From JANYCO01 sp035535995 (lineage in GTDB: Bacteria; Bacteroidota; Bacteroidia; Cytophagales; Cytophagaceae), in the NCBI GenBank assembly GCA_035535995.1, contig DATLOZ010000013.1, forward strand, positions 1 through 64,000: 64,000 nt of DNA, in the 5' to 3' direction. Within the stretch, counting starts at the first letter, position 1; every line of letters begins with the position of its first letter. Under the pieces are notes generated by a model, which was not told the origin of the DNA, searched no databases, and saw only the letters and a list, made by a program, of their open reading frames with translations. A program made the position numbers and the translations under genes. Below are positions 52,192 to 61,511 of the stretch, piece by piece.

Positions 52192-54978
52192 TTATAGTTT
52201 TCTTTTTACTTCTTTCTCTTCAAACGATTCGATGATATCGCCTTCCTGGATATCGTTGAATCCTACAATGCTGATACCGCATTCGAAACCGGATTTGATC
52301 TCGCCCCGGTCTTCTTTCAAATGTTTCAGTGCATCGATACGGCCGGTGTGCATCACAATACCGTCGCGGATCACACGGATCTGGTTGTTTCGTTTGATAT
52401 TTCCTTCGGTCACATACGAACCGGCGATCGTACCAAGTCTGGAGATCTTGAATACTTGTCTTACTTCGGCAGTACCTACGATCACTTCTTCCAGCTTTGG
52501 CTCCAACATACCTTCCATCGCTGCTTTCACATCGTTGATCGCGTCGTAAATGATGGAGTAGATACGGATCTCGATTTCTTCCTCTTCGGCTATTTTTCTC
52601 ACAGAAGAAGAAGGTCTTACCTGGAATGCCACGATGATCGCATCGGAAGTAGAAGCCAGGTGTACGTCTGATTCGGAGATCGCACCCACGCCTTTGTGGA
52701 TGATACGTACCTGGATCTCTTCGGTAGAAAGTTTTAGCAAGGAATCGGAAAGCGCTTCTACCGAACCGTCCACATCTCCTTTTACAATGATGTTCAGTTC
52801 CTTGAAGTTTCCAATTGCCAGACGTCTTCCAATCTCGTCGAGTGTAATATGTTTTTTCGTACGGATCGATTGCTCGCGGATCAATTGCTCACGTTTGGTA
52901 GCAATCTCTCTTGCTTCGCGTTCTTCTTCCATTACTTGCAGTCTATCGCCCGCTTGTGGTGCGCCGTTCAGACCGAGGATCTGAACAGGAGTGGAAGGAC
53001 CAGCCTCGTTTACTTTTTGTCCTCTGTGATCGAACATTGCTTTTACACGACCGAAGTGTGCTCCTGCAAGAATGACATCGCCTATTCTTAGCGTACCTGC
53101 CTGTACCATTACGGTAGCAAGGTATCCGCGGCCTTTGTCGAGCGAGGCTTCGATGATCGCTCCTACAGCATTCTTGTCTGCATTTGCTTTCAGGTCTAAT
53201 AGTTCTGCTTCCAGCAATACTTTTTCAAGTAGTTCAGGAATTCCTTTTCCAGACTTGGCAGAGATCAATTCGCATTGATATTTTCCACCCCAGTCTTCTA
53301 CAAGAATATTTTCTTTGGCAAGCTCTTCCTTGATCTTGTCGGGGTTTGCAGCTGGTTTATCTATTTTGTTGATGGCGATCACGATCGGTACGCCTGCTAC
53401 CATCGCGTGGTTGATGGCCTCTTTGGTTTGAGGCATCACATTGTCATCGGCAGCTACTACGATGATTACGATGTCGGTGATCTTTGCACCCCTTGCACGC
53501 ATCGCGGTAAACGCTTCGTGACCTGGAGTATCGAGGAAGGTAATTGGTTTACCGGAATCGGTTACCACATTGTATGCTCCGATGTGCTGAGTGATACCAC
53601 CCGCTTCCCCGGAAGCTACTTTTGATTTTCTGATATAATCGAGTAAGGATGTCTTACCGTGGTCTACGTGTCCCATGATGGTCACGATCGGAGCACGTGT
53701 AGACAAGTCTTCTGGTAGATCTTCTTCTTCCTCTTCTGCATCCACTTCTTCTTCTGCGGAAGTAAATTGAACGTTGTAACCAAACTCATCAGCGATCACC
53801 GTAATGGCTTCTGCATCCAAACGTTGATTGATCGAAACGAACATTCCCAGACCCATACAAGCCGAGATGACTTGTGTGACGGAAACTTCCATCATCGATG
53901 CCAGGTCGTTGGCGGAGATAAATTCCGTTACGCGGAGTGTTTTTGCATCCTCTTTTTCCTGGAGTAATCTTTCTTCGTTGGCTTCCGCTTGTGCGTTTCG
54001 TTTGTCTTTTCTGTACTTCGCGCGATTGTTGTTAGAAGAATTATTGCCGCTAAGTTTAGCAAGCGTAGATTTGATCTTATCCTGAATTTCTTTATCGGAA
54101 GCCGCTGGTTTCTCAGTGGATTTCGATTTGTCGAAAGGCTTGTTCTTATTTCCGTCCTTATTGAATTCGGTGAAATTTTTAACCGGGCTGGAAGTGATGC
54201 GGACACGTTTTCTTTTCTTCTTGTCCTTCTTGTCGTCTTCCACTTTTTTCTTCCGGTCTACCGGAGTTGGAAGATCGATCTTTCCTAGTACTGTAAGGCC
54301 TTTCAGTGTTTCTGCTTTGGCTTCGATCAGCTCGGTAGGAATTACTACTTCAGGTGTTTTGACAACGGTTTCAGGAACTACTTCCTGAGGAATAATTTCT
54401 TTCTTCGGCTCCTGTACAATTTCTTTTTTCTCGTTAGAAATTACCGGTTCTGTTTCTTCCGGCTTTACCGTTTCTTTCGGTGTAGTTTCTTTAACAGGTT
54501 TTGCGGCAGGACCTTTTTTAGATTTTTTGTCTTCAAGATCTATTTTGCCTACTACTTTTATACCTTGAAGTTTTACGCTTGGATTAGTATCTTCTTTTAC
54601 CTCTGGGATAGTTTCTTGTACCGATGGAATAGAAGTCTCTTCGGGAGTAGTAATTTTTTCTCTTTCTTTTTTCTCAGAGATCAAATTCTTGATAAGAATT
54701 TCCTCGTCCTCATCTTCGCTTTTCTTTTTAGAATTGACAGCATTAATGACAACGTTTTCAGGTTTCTTCCCAATAACTTTTTCTGAAGCTTCTTTTTTGT
54801 CTAAAGCCGAAGACTCAAATTCCTTCATGAGCATTTCATACTGCTCTGAAGTAATTTTAGAATTGGGATTACTTTCCACCTCATGCCCTTTGGCTACCAG
54901 GTATTCTGCTGCACGGGCAACACTTATACCTAGGGTTTTAGCCGCCTGGCTGAGTCGTTTCATTTTATCTTCTGACAT
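52192..54978 (-). CDS. infB: Translation initiation factor IF-2
   Basis: The 928-residue GTPase delivers initiator tRNA to the ribosome. The first about 55 residues form the IF2_N domain (KRLSQAAKTLGISVARAAEYL), followed by a long charged linker (about 60-340). The G domain has GHVDHGKT at 436-443, DTPGHEAF and NKIDKP, and the C-terminal domains II to IV are intact. It is the last gene of the rimP-nusA-infB operon, with 51 bp to nusA. Confidence 0.97.
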   Translation of the reverse strand: MSEDKMKRLSQAAKTLGISVARAAEYLVAKGHEVESNPNSKITSEQYEMLMKEFESSALDKKEASEKVIGKKPENVVINAVNSKKKSEDEDEEILIKNLISEKKEREKITTPEETSIPSVQETIPEVKEDTNPSVKLQGIKVVGKIDLEDKKSKKGPAAKPVKETTPKETVKPEETEPVISNEKKEIVQEPKKEIIPQEVVPETVVKTPEVVIPTELIEAKAETLKGLTVLGKIDLPTPVDRKKKVEDDKKDKKKRKRVRITSSPVKNFTEFNKDGNKNKPFDKSKSTEKPAASDKEIQDKIKSTLAKLSGNNSSNNNRAKYRKDKRNAQAEANEERLLQEKEDAKTLRVTEFISANDLASMMEVSVTQVISACMGLGMFVSINQRLDAEAITVIADEFGYNVQFTSAEEEVDAEEEEEDLPEDLSTRAPIVTIMGHVDHGKTSLLDYIRKSKVASGEAGGITQHIGAYNVVTDSGKPITFLDTPGHEAFTAMRARGAKITDIVIIVVAADDNVMPQTKEAINHAMVAGVPIVIAINKIDKPAANPDKIKEELAKENILVEDWGGKYQCELISAKSGKGIPELLEKVLLEAELLDLKANADKNAVGAIIEASLDKGRGYLATVMVQAGTLRIGDVILAGAHFGRVKAMFDHRGQKVNEAGPSTPVQILGLNGAPQAGDRLQVMEEEREAREIATKREQLIREQSIRTKKHITLDEIGRRLAIGNFKELNIIVKGDVDGSVEALSDSLLKLSTEEIQVRIIHKGVGAISESDVHLASTSDAIIVAFQVRPSSSVRKIAEEEEIEIRIYSIIYDAINDVKAAMEGMLEPKLEEVIVGTAEVRQVFKISRLGTIAGSYVTEGNIKRNNQIRVIRDGIVMHTGRIDALKHLKEDRGEIKSGFECGISIVGFNDIQEGDIIESFEEKEVKRKL

Positions 54979-55029
54979 TCTTTCTTTTTATTGGTTTTTA
55001 AAGGTAAAGCACGGAACTTCGTCCGCATT

Positions 55030-56286
55030 TTATTCAAATTCTTGTTTTAGAATATTAACAATATCTTCAATTGTTTCTTCTTCCAGTTCTGTACGTCTCA
55101 GCAAATCCTCTTTAGTAAGTGCGAGTACACTCTTCGCAGTATCAAGGCCAACTCGTTTTAGTTCATCAAGTACCCATCCGTCGATCTCGTCGGAGAATTC
55201 GGTCAGTGCCACATCTTCGTCTTCGATCTCAGTGCTTTCGCGGAATACGTCAATTTCCATTCCTACCAGCTTGCTAGCCAGTTTGATGTTCTGACCACCT
55301 TTACCGATTGCAAGAGATACTTGATCTGGTTTCAAGAACACAGCTACCTTGTTGTGTTCGTGGTCTATTTTCAGGCTGGCGATCTTCGCAGGGCTCAGGG
55401 CTCTGGCGATATACAGTTCCTGGTTGTCGGTGAAATTGATCACGTCGATGTTTTCATTTTCCAGCTCACGTACAATGCTGTGAATTCTGGAACCTTTCAT
55501 ACCCACGCAAGCTCCTACCGGGTCTACGCGGTCATCGTAAGATTCTACGGCTACTTTGGCTCTTTCGCCTGGCTCTCTTACTATTTTTTTGATGGAGATC
55601 AGACCGTCGTATACTTCCGGAACTTCTTGTTCGAACAATCTTTCCAGAAAAGTAGGAGAGGTTCTGGAAAGCACAATTCTTGGATTACCGTTAGTCATTT
55701 CTACACGTTGCACAACCGCTTTCACGTTTGTGCCTTTCTTGTAGCGGTCTTTGTGGATCTGCTCGTTCTTTGGAAGAACAAGTTCGTTGTTGTCGGCGTC
55801 TACAAGCAACACTTCTTTACCAAGTATCTGGTATACTTCTCCAACAATTATTTCTCCAACGAGTTCCTTATATTTCTGAAAAAGAATATCTTTTTCAAGG
55901 TCTTTTACTTTTTGGATCAACGTCTGACGCGCGGTCTGTACCATGCGGCGGCCGAAGTCTTCCAGCTTCACTTCTTTTGCTACTTCTTCGCCTTCTTCAA
56001 AGTCTTCCTCGATCTTGCGGGCTTCCGTAAGGGAGATGTGTTTGTTCTCATCATAATCAAAGCTGTCTTCCGCAAAATCGTCTGATACAATCTCACGCAT
56101 CCACCAGATCTCCAAGTCGCCTTTGTCGGCGTTGATGATCACGTCGAAGTTTTCATCGGTCATAAATTTCTTTCTGATCATGGTTCTGAATACGTCATCC
56201 AGGATCCTGATCATAGTGGGGCGATCGATGTTTTTAGACTTTGCAAATTCAGCAAACGATTCAATTAACGAAGCAGTGGTTTCCAT
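55030..56286 (-). CDS. nusA: Transcription termination/antitermination factor NusA
   Basis: The 418-residue protein has the N-terminal RNA-polymerase-binding domain (about 1-125), an S1 domain (about 130-200, KGTNVKAVVQRVEM), and two KH domains (VGACVGMKGSRIHSIV; IGKGGQNIKLASKLVG). The C-terminal about 65 residues have a helix-hairpin-helix-like segment (DELKRVGLDTAKSVLALT). It binds the elongating polymerase and modulates pausing and termination. Start lies 4 bp after the rimP stop, so the two are tightly coupled. Confidence 0.97.
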   Translation of the reverse strand: METTASLIESFAEFAKSKNIDRPTMIRILDDVFRTMIRKKFMTDENFDVIINADKGDLEIWWMREIVSDDFAEDSFDYDENKHISLTEARKIEEDFEEGEEVAKEVKLEDFGRRMVQTARQTLIQKVKDLEKDILFQKYKELVGEIIVGEVYQILGKEVLLVDADNNELVLPKNEQIHKDRYKKGTNVKAVVQRVEMTNGNPRIVLSRTSPTFLERLFEQEVPEVYDGLISIKKIVREPGERAKVAVESYDDRVDPVGACVGMKGSRIHSIVRELENENIDVINFTDNQELYIARALSPAKIASLKIDHEHNKVAVFLKPDQVSLAIGKGGQNIKLASKLVGMEIDVFRESTEIEDEDVALTEFSDEIDGWVLDELKRVGLDTAKSVLALTKEDLLRRTELEEETIEDIVNILKQEFE

Positions 56287-56290
56287 TTTG

Positions 56291-56779
56291 TTATTTAAAT
56301 GAAATTATAACATTTGATTTCTTTATTTGACTGTAAGGTATTTCCAACATTACAGGTTCTTCTTTTTTGTCTTTACCGGAAGATTTCTTTTTCTTTTGCA
56401 CTTCCGGAGAGATCACGATACTGTTTTCTTTGATTTCCTCCAGCTTTCCGATGATCAGCTCATCGTCCTCGTTGAGGATCTCAAGTCGGCGGCCGGTGTT
56501 TTTGCGGTATTGTCTTGGATTTCGGATCACATCGTCAGCACCAGGAGAAGATACCTCCAGGTTGAAAGCTCCTTCCAGCAGATTACTGGTATCCAGAGCA
56601 TCTCCAAGCTTTCTGCTCAGCTCAGCACAATCGTCGATGCTGATTCCTTTGTCTCCGTCGGCAATCACCAGCACTTTTTGCTGATTGGTTTTGCCTGTGA
56701 CCTTGACCTCCACAATAAAGAACTCATTTCCGGGAAGGCTCTGCTCGGCCAACTCTCTAATAGTGTCCTTTAATTCCAT
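56291..56779 (-). CDS. rimP: Ribosome maturation factor RimP
   Basis: The 162-residue protein acts in 30S subunit maturation. The characteristic segments are GISIDDCAELSRKLGDALD and LEVSSPGADDVI. The start is taken at the ATG at 56779; an in-frame TTG at 56797 is weaker. It opens the conserved rimP-nusA-infB operon. The leader carries a strong hairpin (56803-56823). Confidence 0.93.
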   Translation of the reverse strand: MELKDTIRELAEQSLPGNEFFIVEVKVTGKTNQQKVLVIADGDKGISIDDCAELSRKLGDALDTSNLLEGAFNLEVSSPGADDVIRNPRQYRKNTGRRLEILNEDDELIIGKLEEIKENSIVISPEVQKKKKSSGKDKKEEPVMLEIPYSQIKKSNVIISFK

Positions 56780-56802
56780 TTTTTGCCAATTTTTCAAATA
56801 AA

Positions 56803-56823
56803 AGAGGGGACTCAGTCCCCTCT
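56803..56823 (-). promoter_or_regulatory. Terminator-like hairpin in the rimP-nusA-infB leader
   Basis: AGAGGGGA (56803-56810) pairs perfectly with TCCCCTCT (56816-56823) around CTCAG. On the minus strand it is followed by a TTTATTT stretch and then, 24 bp on, the rimP start. Because no gene lies upstream on this strand, it reads as an attenuator in the operon leader rather than a terminator of another gene. Confidence 0.55.
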
Positions 56824-56953
56824 TTAAACTACCTTAAATTCGGTGCAAATTTAATTAAAATCAGATTATAAACAAAATATTGGTATGATATATCTGTTCT
56901 TAATCCAAAATTAATGAAATTGCGGTTTCTATAATAAACAGGGGCTTTTACCA

Positions 56954-58018
56954 GTGAAAATAGGGTTTACGTTGATTTCTAATCTAGTAACAGTGGTTTT
57001 GACCCTGCTGCTTTACTACGTTCCGGATATAAAACCCGAAGATTTTCCCATCGGTGTGTTCCTGATCTTCCTGGTTCCTTTTTTCATTGTATTTAACCTA
57101 ATCTTTGTAGTCATCTGGCTTTTTAAAAAACCGCGTTACTGGGCTTTGTTGTCTCTGTTGGTAGTCTTGACAGGGTATAAATTTCTAGACCGTTCCCTGG
57201 CCATCGGCAAGCCCCGCAGCGATAAAAAGGATTTTACAGTACTCAACTGCAACGTGAGGATCTTCAATGTATACGACCATCTGCGGGATAAGAACAGCCG
57301 CTCTTCTAAGGAAATGCTCCAATGGGTAAAAAATTTCGACGCGGATATCATTTGCCTGCAGGAATTTTTTCTCAGTGAAACAGACCCTGTTTTTTTTACT
57401 GAAAAAGAGATCAATAAAAAATTTCCTTATTCATACTTCAATCCTTTTCTGGAATACAAAAAACAAAAATTTGGGATGGCGATCTTCAGTAAATATCCTA
57501 TTGTGAGCAGGGGAGAGATCAAGTTCAGGAACAAATCCAACAACCAGATTGTATATGCGGATATCAGAATCAAAAAGCAAATTGTACGGGTATATAACAT
57601 CCATTTGCAATCCATGTCGATTGATGAGAATGATATTGTGAATTCTAAATTTGATAATGCATCGAGAAATAAATGGGTGAATATTTTGCTGCGCTATAAG
57701 AATGGCAGCATCCAGCGCGGCCGCCAGGTAGATGAGTTGGTAAAACATATAGAAGCGTGCCCTTACAAAGTAATGGTCTGCGGTGATCTCAATGAACCTC
57801 CTTACGGCTATGCCTACGAAGAGCTCAGCGATCTGCTCGACAATGCTTTTCAAAAAGCAGGAAATGGTTTTGGCGTTACCTACAATGGCAAACTGCCGCT
57901 ACTGAGAATTGACAACCAGTTTTTCGGCAAAGGACTTAAGACAACGAGGTTCAACGTACACAAAGAAATGACGTACTCAGACCATTATCCGATATCGGCC
58001 GACTATGTGTTTGAGTGA
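56954..58018 (+). CDS. Membrane-anchored endonuclease/exonuclease/phosphatase-family protein
   Basis: Three hydrophobic segments (about residues 1-22, 30-57 and 62-78) precede an EEP catalytic domain. Metal and active-site motifs are NCNVRIFNVYD, ICLQEFFLSE (metal-binding Glu), RVYNIHLQSM, VMVCGDLNEPPYG and the final YSDHYPISADY with the catalytic His. Similar proteins cleave phosphodiester or phosphate bonds; the substrate is unknown. The start is GTG at 56954, as no ATG fits the N-terminal helix. It is divergent from rimP. Confidence 0.85.
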   Translation: MKIGFTLISNLVTVVLTLLLYYVPDIKPEDFPIGVFLIFLVPFFIVFNLIFVVIWLFKKPRYWALLSLLVVLTGYKFLDRSLAIGKPRSDKKDFTVLNCNVRIFNVYDHLRDKNSRSSKEMLQWVKNFDADIICLQEFFLSETDPVFFTEKEINKKFPYSYFNPFLEYKKQKFGMAIFSKYPIVSRGEIKFRNKSNNQIVYADIRIKKQIVRVYNIHLQSMSIDENDIVNSKFDNASRNKWVNILLRYKNGSIQRGRQVDELVKHIEACPYKVMVCGDLNEPPYGYAYEELSDLLDNAFQKAGNGFGVTYNGKLPLLRIDNQFFGKGLKTTRFNVHKEMTYSDHYPISADYVFE

Positions 58019-58030
58019 TATTGAATGCTA

Positions 58031-58147
58031 GATCAGATACCGGATGCCAGATGCCGGATAAAAATGGAAAACATAATTTAAAAAAATCAAAGCTATACAC
58101 AGATTTGAAAAATATAATCCGGTATCTGGCATCCGGTATCTGGCATC
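58031..58147. repeat. Family A inverted heptad element (A7)
   Basis: Left arm 58031-58061 and right arm 58115-58147 are inverted runs of GATRCCR heptads around an A-rich spacer. The element starts 12 bp after the preceding stop codon and ends 67 bp before the cysS start. Confidence 0.88.
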
Positions 58148-58214
58148 GTTTATCAGGTACTTTTCTTATATTCGGTCCTCAGATTGATTTGAAGTGGAAA
58201 CTATAAATTCAGCA

Positions 58215-59702
58215 ATGAAAGAAAAATTAAAAGTATACAATACGCTTACCAGAACAAAAGAAGAATTTGAACCCATCAGCGCTCCGCATGTAGGTATGTA
58301 TGTATGCGGTCCTACCGTATACGGAGAAGCGCACCTGGGTAATGCCCGCCCAGCGGTGACCTTTGATGTGGTGTTTCGTTATCTTGAATTTCTTGGCTAT
58401 AAAGTACGCTACGTGCGCAACATCACCGATGTAGGACACCTCGAGCAAGACTCCGATGATGGAGAAGATAAAATTGCTAAAAAAGCCCGCCTCGAAAAAT
58501 TAGAACCCATGGAGATCGTGCAGCTTTACACAGAAGCTTATCACGATGTAATGAAAAAACTGAACGTAAAATCTCCTAGCATCGAACCGCATGCTTCCGG
58601 CCATATTACCGAGCAGATCGAGATGGTGGAAGGAATTATTAAAAACGGATTCGCTTACGAAAGCAATGGCTCTGTTTATTTTGATGTAGAAAAATATGCA
58701 AAAGGTGGCGATTACGGAAAACTCTCAGGCCGCATTGTAGAAGATCTTTTATCAGGCACACGCGACCTGGACGGGCAACAGGAGAAAAGAAAATCTGCCG
58801 ATTTTGCTTTATGGAAAAAAGCTGCTCCTGAACACATCATGCGCTGGAACTCGCCCTGGAGCGATGGCTTCCCGGGTTGGCACCTGGAGTGCTCGGCGAT
58901 GAGTACGAAATATCTTGGAAAACAATTTGATATTCACGGCGGAGGAATGGACCTGATGTTCCCGCATCACGAAAGCGAGATCGCGCAGTCGAAAGCCTGC
59001 AATGGGTGTAGTCCGGCGAAATACTGGCTGCACAATAATATGATCACCATCAACGGACAAAAGATGGCTAAGTCGCTTGGTAATTTTGTGACGATGAATC
59101 AACTGTTCACCGGTTCCAGTTCTTTGCTGGAAAGAGCCTACAGCCCAATGACGGTGCGATTTTTCATCTTGCAGGCGCAATACAGAAGCACACTCGATTT
59201 CTCCAACGACTCGCTGGTAGCGGCACATAAGGGGTATAAGAAAATGATCAACGGCTTACGCATCGCTAAAAAATTAGTTTACACAAAAAGCGAAACTGTA
59301 GTAGATGCGAAGCTGAACGAAGAAATCACAAAGCTTGCCGATCTCTGTTTTGAAGGAATGAATGATGACTTCAATACTGCGGTGACGATCGGACATTTAT
59401 TCAATCTTTTGAAAAAAATAAATTCTGTCTATACCAATACTATTCAGGTGGGAGCGATGGATGAAGAAGTGTTCAATAAAATGATTCGCACCTTCGTGAC
59501 AGTAGTAGAAGATATTTTGGGATTGATCGAAGAAAAATCTTCCGACATGGAAGGCTTTATCATTGCGCTGATCGAGCTATACAAAGATGCAAAGCTGAAC
59601 AAGCAATACGACAAGGTAGATATGATCCGTGCGCAATTTAAAACCCAGGGTATTGTGCTGAAAGATATGAAGCAGGGCGTGGACTGGGCGTATGAGGAGT
59701 AA
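58215..59702 (+). CDS. cysS: Cysteinyl-tRNA synthetase
   Basis: The 495-residue class I synthetase has the HIGH-type motif in CGPTVYGEAHLGNARP, the zinc-binding WHLECSAMS and HHESEIAQSKAC segments, and KMSKS as KMAKSLGNFV. Length is usual. ATG at 58215 begins the conserved KLKVYNTLTR segment, so the GTG seven codons upstream is rejected. A helical C-terminal extension (about 390-495) is typical. Confidence 0.96.
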   Translation: MKEKLKVYNTLTRTKEEFEPISAPHVGMYVCGPTVYGEAHLGNARPAVTFDVVFRYLEFLGYKVRYVRNITDVGHLEQDSDDGEDKIAKKARLEKLEPMEIVQLYTEAYHDVMKKLNVKSPSIEPHASGHITEQIEMVEGIIKNGFAYESNGSVYFDVEKYAKGGDYGKLSGRIVEDLLSGTRDLDGQQEKRKSADFALWKKAAPEHIMRWNSPWSDGFPGWHLECSAMSTKYLGKQFDIHGGGMDLMFPHHESEIAQSKACNGCSPAKYWLHNNMITINGQKMAKSLGNFVTMNQLFTGSSSLLERAYSPMTVRFFILQAQYRSTLDFSNDSLVAAHKGYKKMINGLRIAKKLVYTKSETVVDAKLNEEITKLADLCFEGMNDDFNTAVTIGHLFNLLKKINSVYTNTIQVGAMDEEVFNKMIRTFVTVVEDILGLIEEKSSDMEGFIIALIELYKDAKLNKQYDKVDMIRAQFKTQGIVLKDMKQGVDWAYEE

Positions 59703-59744
59703 TTTTGAATTTTGAATTTTAAATTATGAATGTTGAGTTTTATA
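59703..59744. repeat. Family B single arm overlapping a start codon (B5)
   Basis: Six consecutive 7-bp units (TTTTGAA twice, TTTTAAA, TTATGAA, TGTTGAG, TTTTATA) follow the cysS stop. The ATG at 59726-59728 inside TTATGAA is the start codon of the next gene. Confidence 0.8.
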
Positions 59745-60727
59745 AAAAGGTAAGATCCATTCGTAGCACTGTTCTGGTTGCTGCAGTGGTTATCTTTTTT
59801 TCTTCTTGTGGAGAAGAGAATAAACCGAATGATATTATTACTGAAAAACCTGTTGCCATGCCTGTAGTGCAGGCGCCGGCTTTCAATGCGGATAGCGCGT
59901 ATTTTTATACTGAAAAACAAGTTTCATTTGGGCCACGTATTCCAAACACTTCGGCACATATGCGTTGTGCGGATTACCTTGCGCAGAGCTTTCGCAAATT
60001 TGGTGCTACTGTAATCGAGCAGGATTTCCAGGCGAAGACCTTTGATGGGAAAATGCTCCGCTCTAAAAATATTATTGCTTCTATTAATCCATCGGCTACG
60101 AAGAGAATTTTATTGGCTGCGCACTGGGATACACGGCCATGGTCGGACGAAGATAGCAAAGAGCCGAACAAAACTTTTGACGGAGCCAACGACGGCGCAA
60201 GTGGCGCGGGAATTCTGATGGAACTTGCAAGAACAATTCAGCAAACAGAAAAAAAGCCTTCCGTAGGAATAGACATTATTTTGTTTGACGCCGAAGATTA
60301 TGGAAAAAGTGGGTACGATGATTCTTACTGCCTTGGTTCGCAATATTGGGCAAAGAATAAACACGTAGCCAATTATTCTGCCTACTATGGAATCTTGCTG
60401 GATATGGCGGGAGGCAAAGGAGCACGTTTTAATAAAGAAGGAGTTTCGATGGAATATGCGCCGAGCATCGTGAATAAAGTTTGGGATCAGGCTTCAGTGC
60501 TTGGGTATAATCAATATTTCATTCACCAGGTAGCCGGAAATATTACCGACGATCATTATTATGTAAATAAATATGCGAAGATCCCAATGATCGATATTAT
60601 CGATTACGATCCAGGCGCCGGCTTTGGCGATTACTGGCATACGCAGCAAGATAATATGAGCGTGATTGATAAAAACACGTTGAAAGCTGTAGGACAAACC
60701 TTGCTTCAAACGTTGTACTCGGAATAA
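59726..60727 (+). CDS. M28-family glutaminyl-cyclase-like lipoprotein
   Basis: The protein begins MNVEFYKKVRSIR and has a lipobox FFSSC at about residues 26-30. The catalytic domain carries the zinc-peptidase fold: first metal ligand in LAAHWDTRPW, DGANDGASGAG, FDAEDYG with the base glutamate, and later GDYWHTQQDNM. These segments match glutaminyl-peptide cyclotransferases, which form N-terminal pyroglutamate, as well as M28 aminopeptidases; the cyclase assignment is likely. Q-rich N-termini follow signal peptidase cleavage in many Bacteroidota exported proteins (as in several here), which fits. The start codon lies in a family B repeat. Confidence 0.85.
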   Translation: MNVEFYKKVRSIRSTVLVAAVVIFFSSCGEENKPNDIITEKPVAMPVVQAPAFNADSAYFYTEKQVSFGPRIPNTSAHMRCADYLAQSFRKFGATVIEQDFQAKTFDGKMLRSKNIIASINPSATKRILLAAHWDTRPWSDEDSKEPNKTFDGANDGASGAGILMELARTIQQTEKKPSVGIDIILFDAEDYGKSGYDDSYCLGSQYWAKNKHVANYSAYYGILLDMAGGKGARFNKEGVSMEYAPSIVNKVWDQASVLGYNQYFIHQVAGNITDDHYYVNKYAKIPMIDIIDYDPGAGFGDYWHTQQDNMSVIDKNTLKAVGQTLLQTLYSE

Positions 60728-60782
60728 TTTTCAGCGGGTTTATTCAACGCGAGGTTCGCAAAGATAGAACGCAAAGAGCATA

Positions 60783-60826
60783 AAAAAAGAAAGCGTCCTG
60801 ATCATGATCGGGACGCTTTCTTTTTT
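60783..60826. terminator. Bidirectional terminator hairpin
   Basis: 22-bp arms (60783-60804 and 60805-60826) differ at one G-U-compatible position, with A runs on one side and T runs on the other, between converging genes. A short stretch at about 60740-60780 resembles one family E arm. Confidence 0.88.
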
Positions 60827-60838
60827 CTTTTTATTTGG

Positions 60839-61174
60839 TTAAACCCATTCTTTAATTTCCTTGTAATTAATATCAATATGCGAGGCGCTGTAAATGCATT
60901 TTCCGTCTCGGATGATCAACACTTGCGGGGATTCGTGTTGTACGTGGAAATCGTTTTGAATTTTATTCGATATCGGGCGGTGACTGATCAGGTCAAGGTA
61001 ATAAGGCTGTACATTTTTCATTTCTGCCTCTTTCCAATTTCTTTCCAACCGATCTAACGCTGCTGCGCTGATGGAGCAGCGTGTACTGTGTTTGAAGATC
61101 ATTACAGGATGCGTTTTCGAAAGAGTTTTAATGTCTTCGAGCTCTGTTTCCGTTTTCAATTCCTGCCAATTCAT
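60839..61174 (-). CDS. ytxJ: Bacilliredoxin-type protein YtxJ
   Basis: The 111-residue thioredoxin-fold protein has the single active cysteine in FKHSTRCSISAAAL (monothiol TRCxIS motif) and a C-terminal HESPQVLIIRDGK cis-proline segment. This family is linked to bacillithiol, reducing bacillithiolated proteins. Its presence indicates that the organism makes bacillithiol, as many Bacteroidota do; no biosynthesis gene is nearby. Single-gene unit. Confidence 0.88.
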   Translation of the reverse strand: MNWQELKTETELEDIKTLSKTHPVMIFKHSTRCSISAAALDRLERNWKEAEMKNVQPYYLDLISHRPISNKIQNDFHVQHESPQVLIIRDGKCIYSASHIDINYKEIKEWV

Positions 61175-61247
61175 TATTGTAGAGGTTTTAAATTATTTAT
61201 GATAAATATAATGTGTAAACAGAAAATGTAGGAGAAAAAGTTTCAAA

Positions 61248-61410
61248 TCGTCATTGCGAGGAATGTAGCCGTAGGCGAAATGACGAAGCAATCTGTTAGC
61301 TATGCAGCACTTGTCAATTTTGAAACCATTTGTAAAAATCAACGGGCTCAGGCTCCGCAGCTAACGGATTGCTTCGTTAACGTTACTTCGTAACATTTCC
61401 TCGCAATGAC
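61248..61410. repeat. Family C element, long form (C3)
   Basis: Ends read cgtcattgcgaggaa and ttcctcgcaatgac. Inside are GACGAAGCAATCT on the left and its inverted GATTGCTTCG on the right, so the element could fold as a long imperfect hairpin. The rest of the 337-bp gap (61175-61511) holds only A/T-rich sequence and the next terminator. Confidence 0.88.
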
Positions 61411-61467
61411 GGCTGCGATATTGAGTATTCCTTCTGTTGTTATTCCACAATAGAAAATAACAATAAC

Positions 61468-61508
61468 AAAACAAAAAGGCTCTGAATTTCTCAGAGCCTT
61501 TTTGTTTT
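61468..61508 (-). terminator. Terminator after the repeat-protein gene
   Basis: Stem of 18 bp with the GGCTCTGA core (about 61468-61485 with 61491-61508); T-rich on the minus strand, right after the stop codon. Confidence 0.85.
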
Positions 61509-61511
61509 AGA

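Noticed and set aside
58194..58214. GTG start for cysS
   Set aside because: The conserved N-terminus KLKVYNTLTR begins just after the ATG at 58215; the extension is non-conserved.
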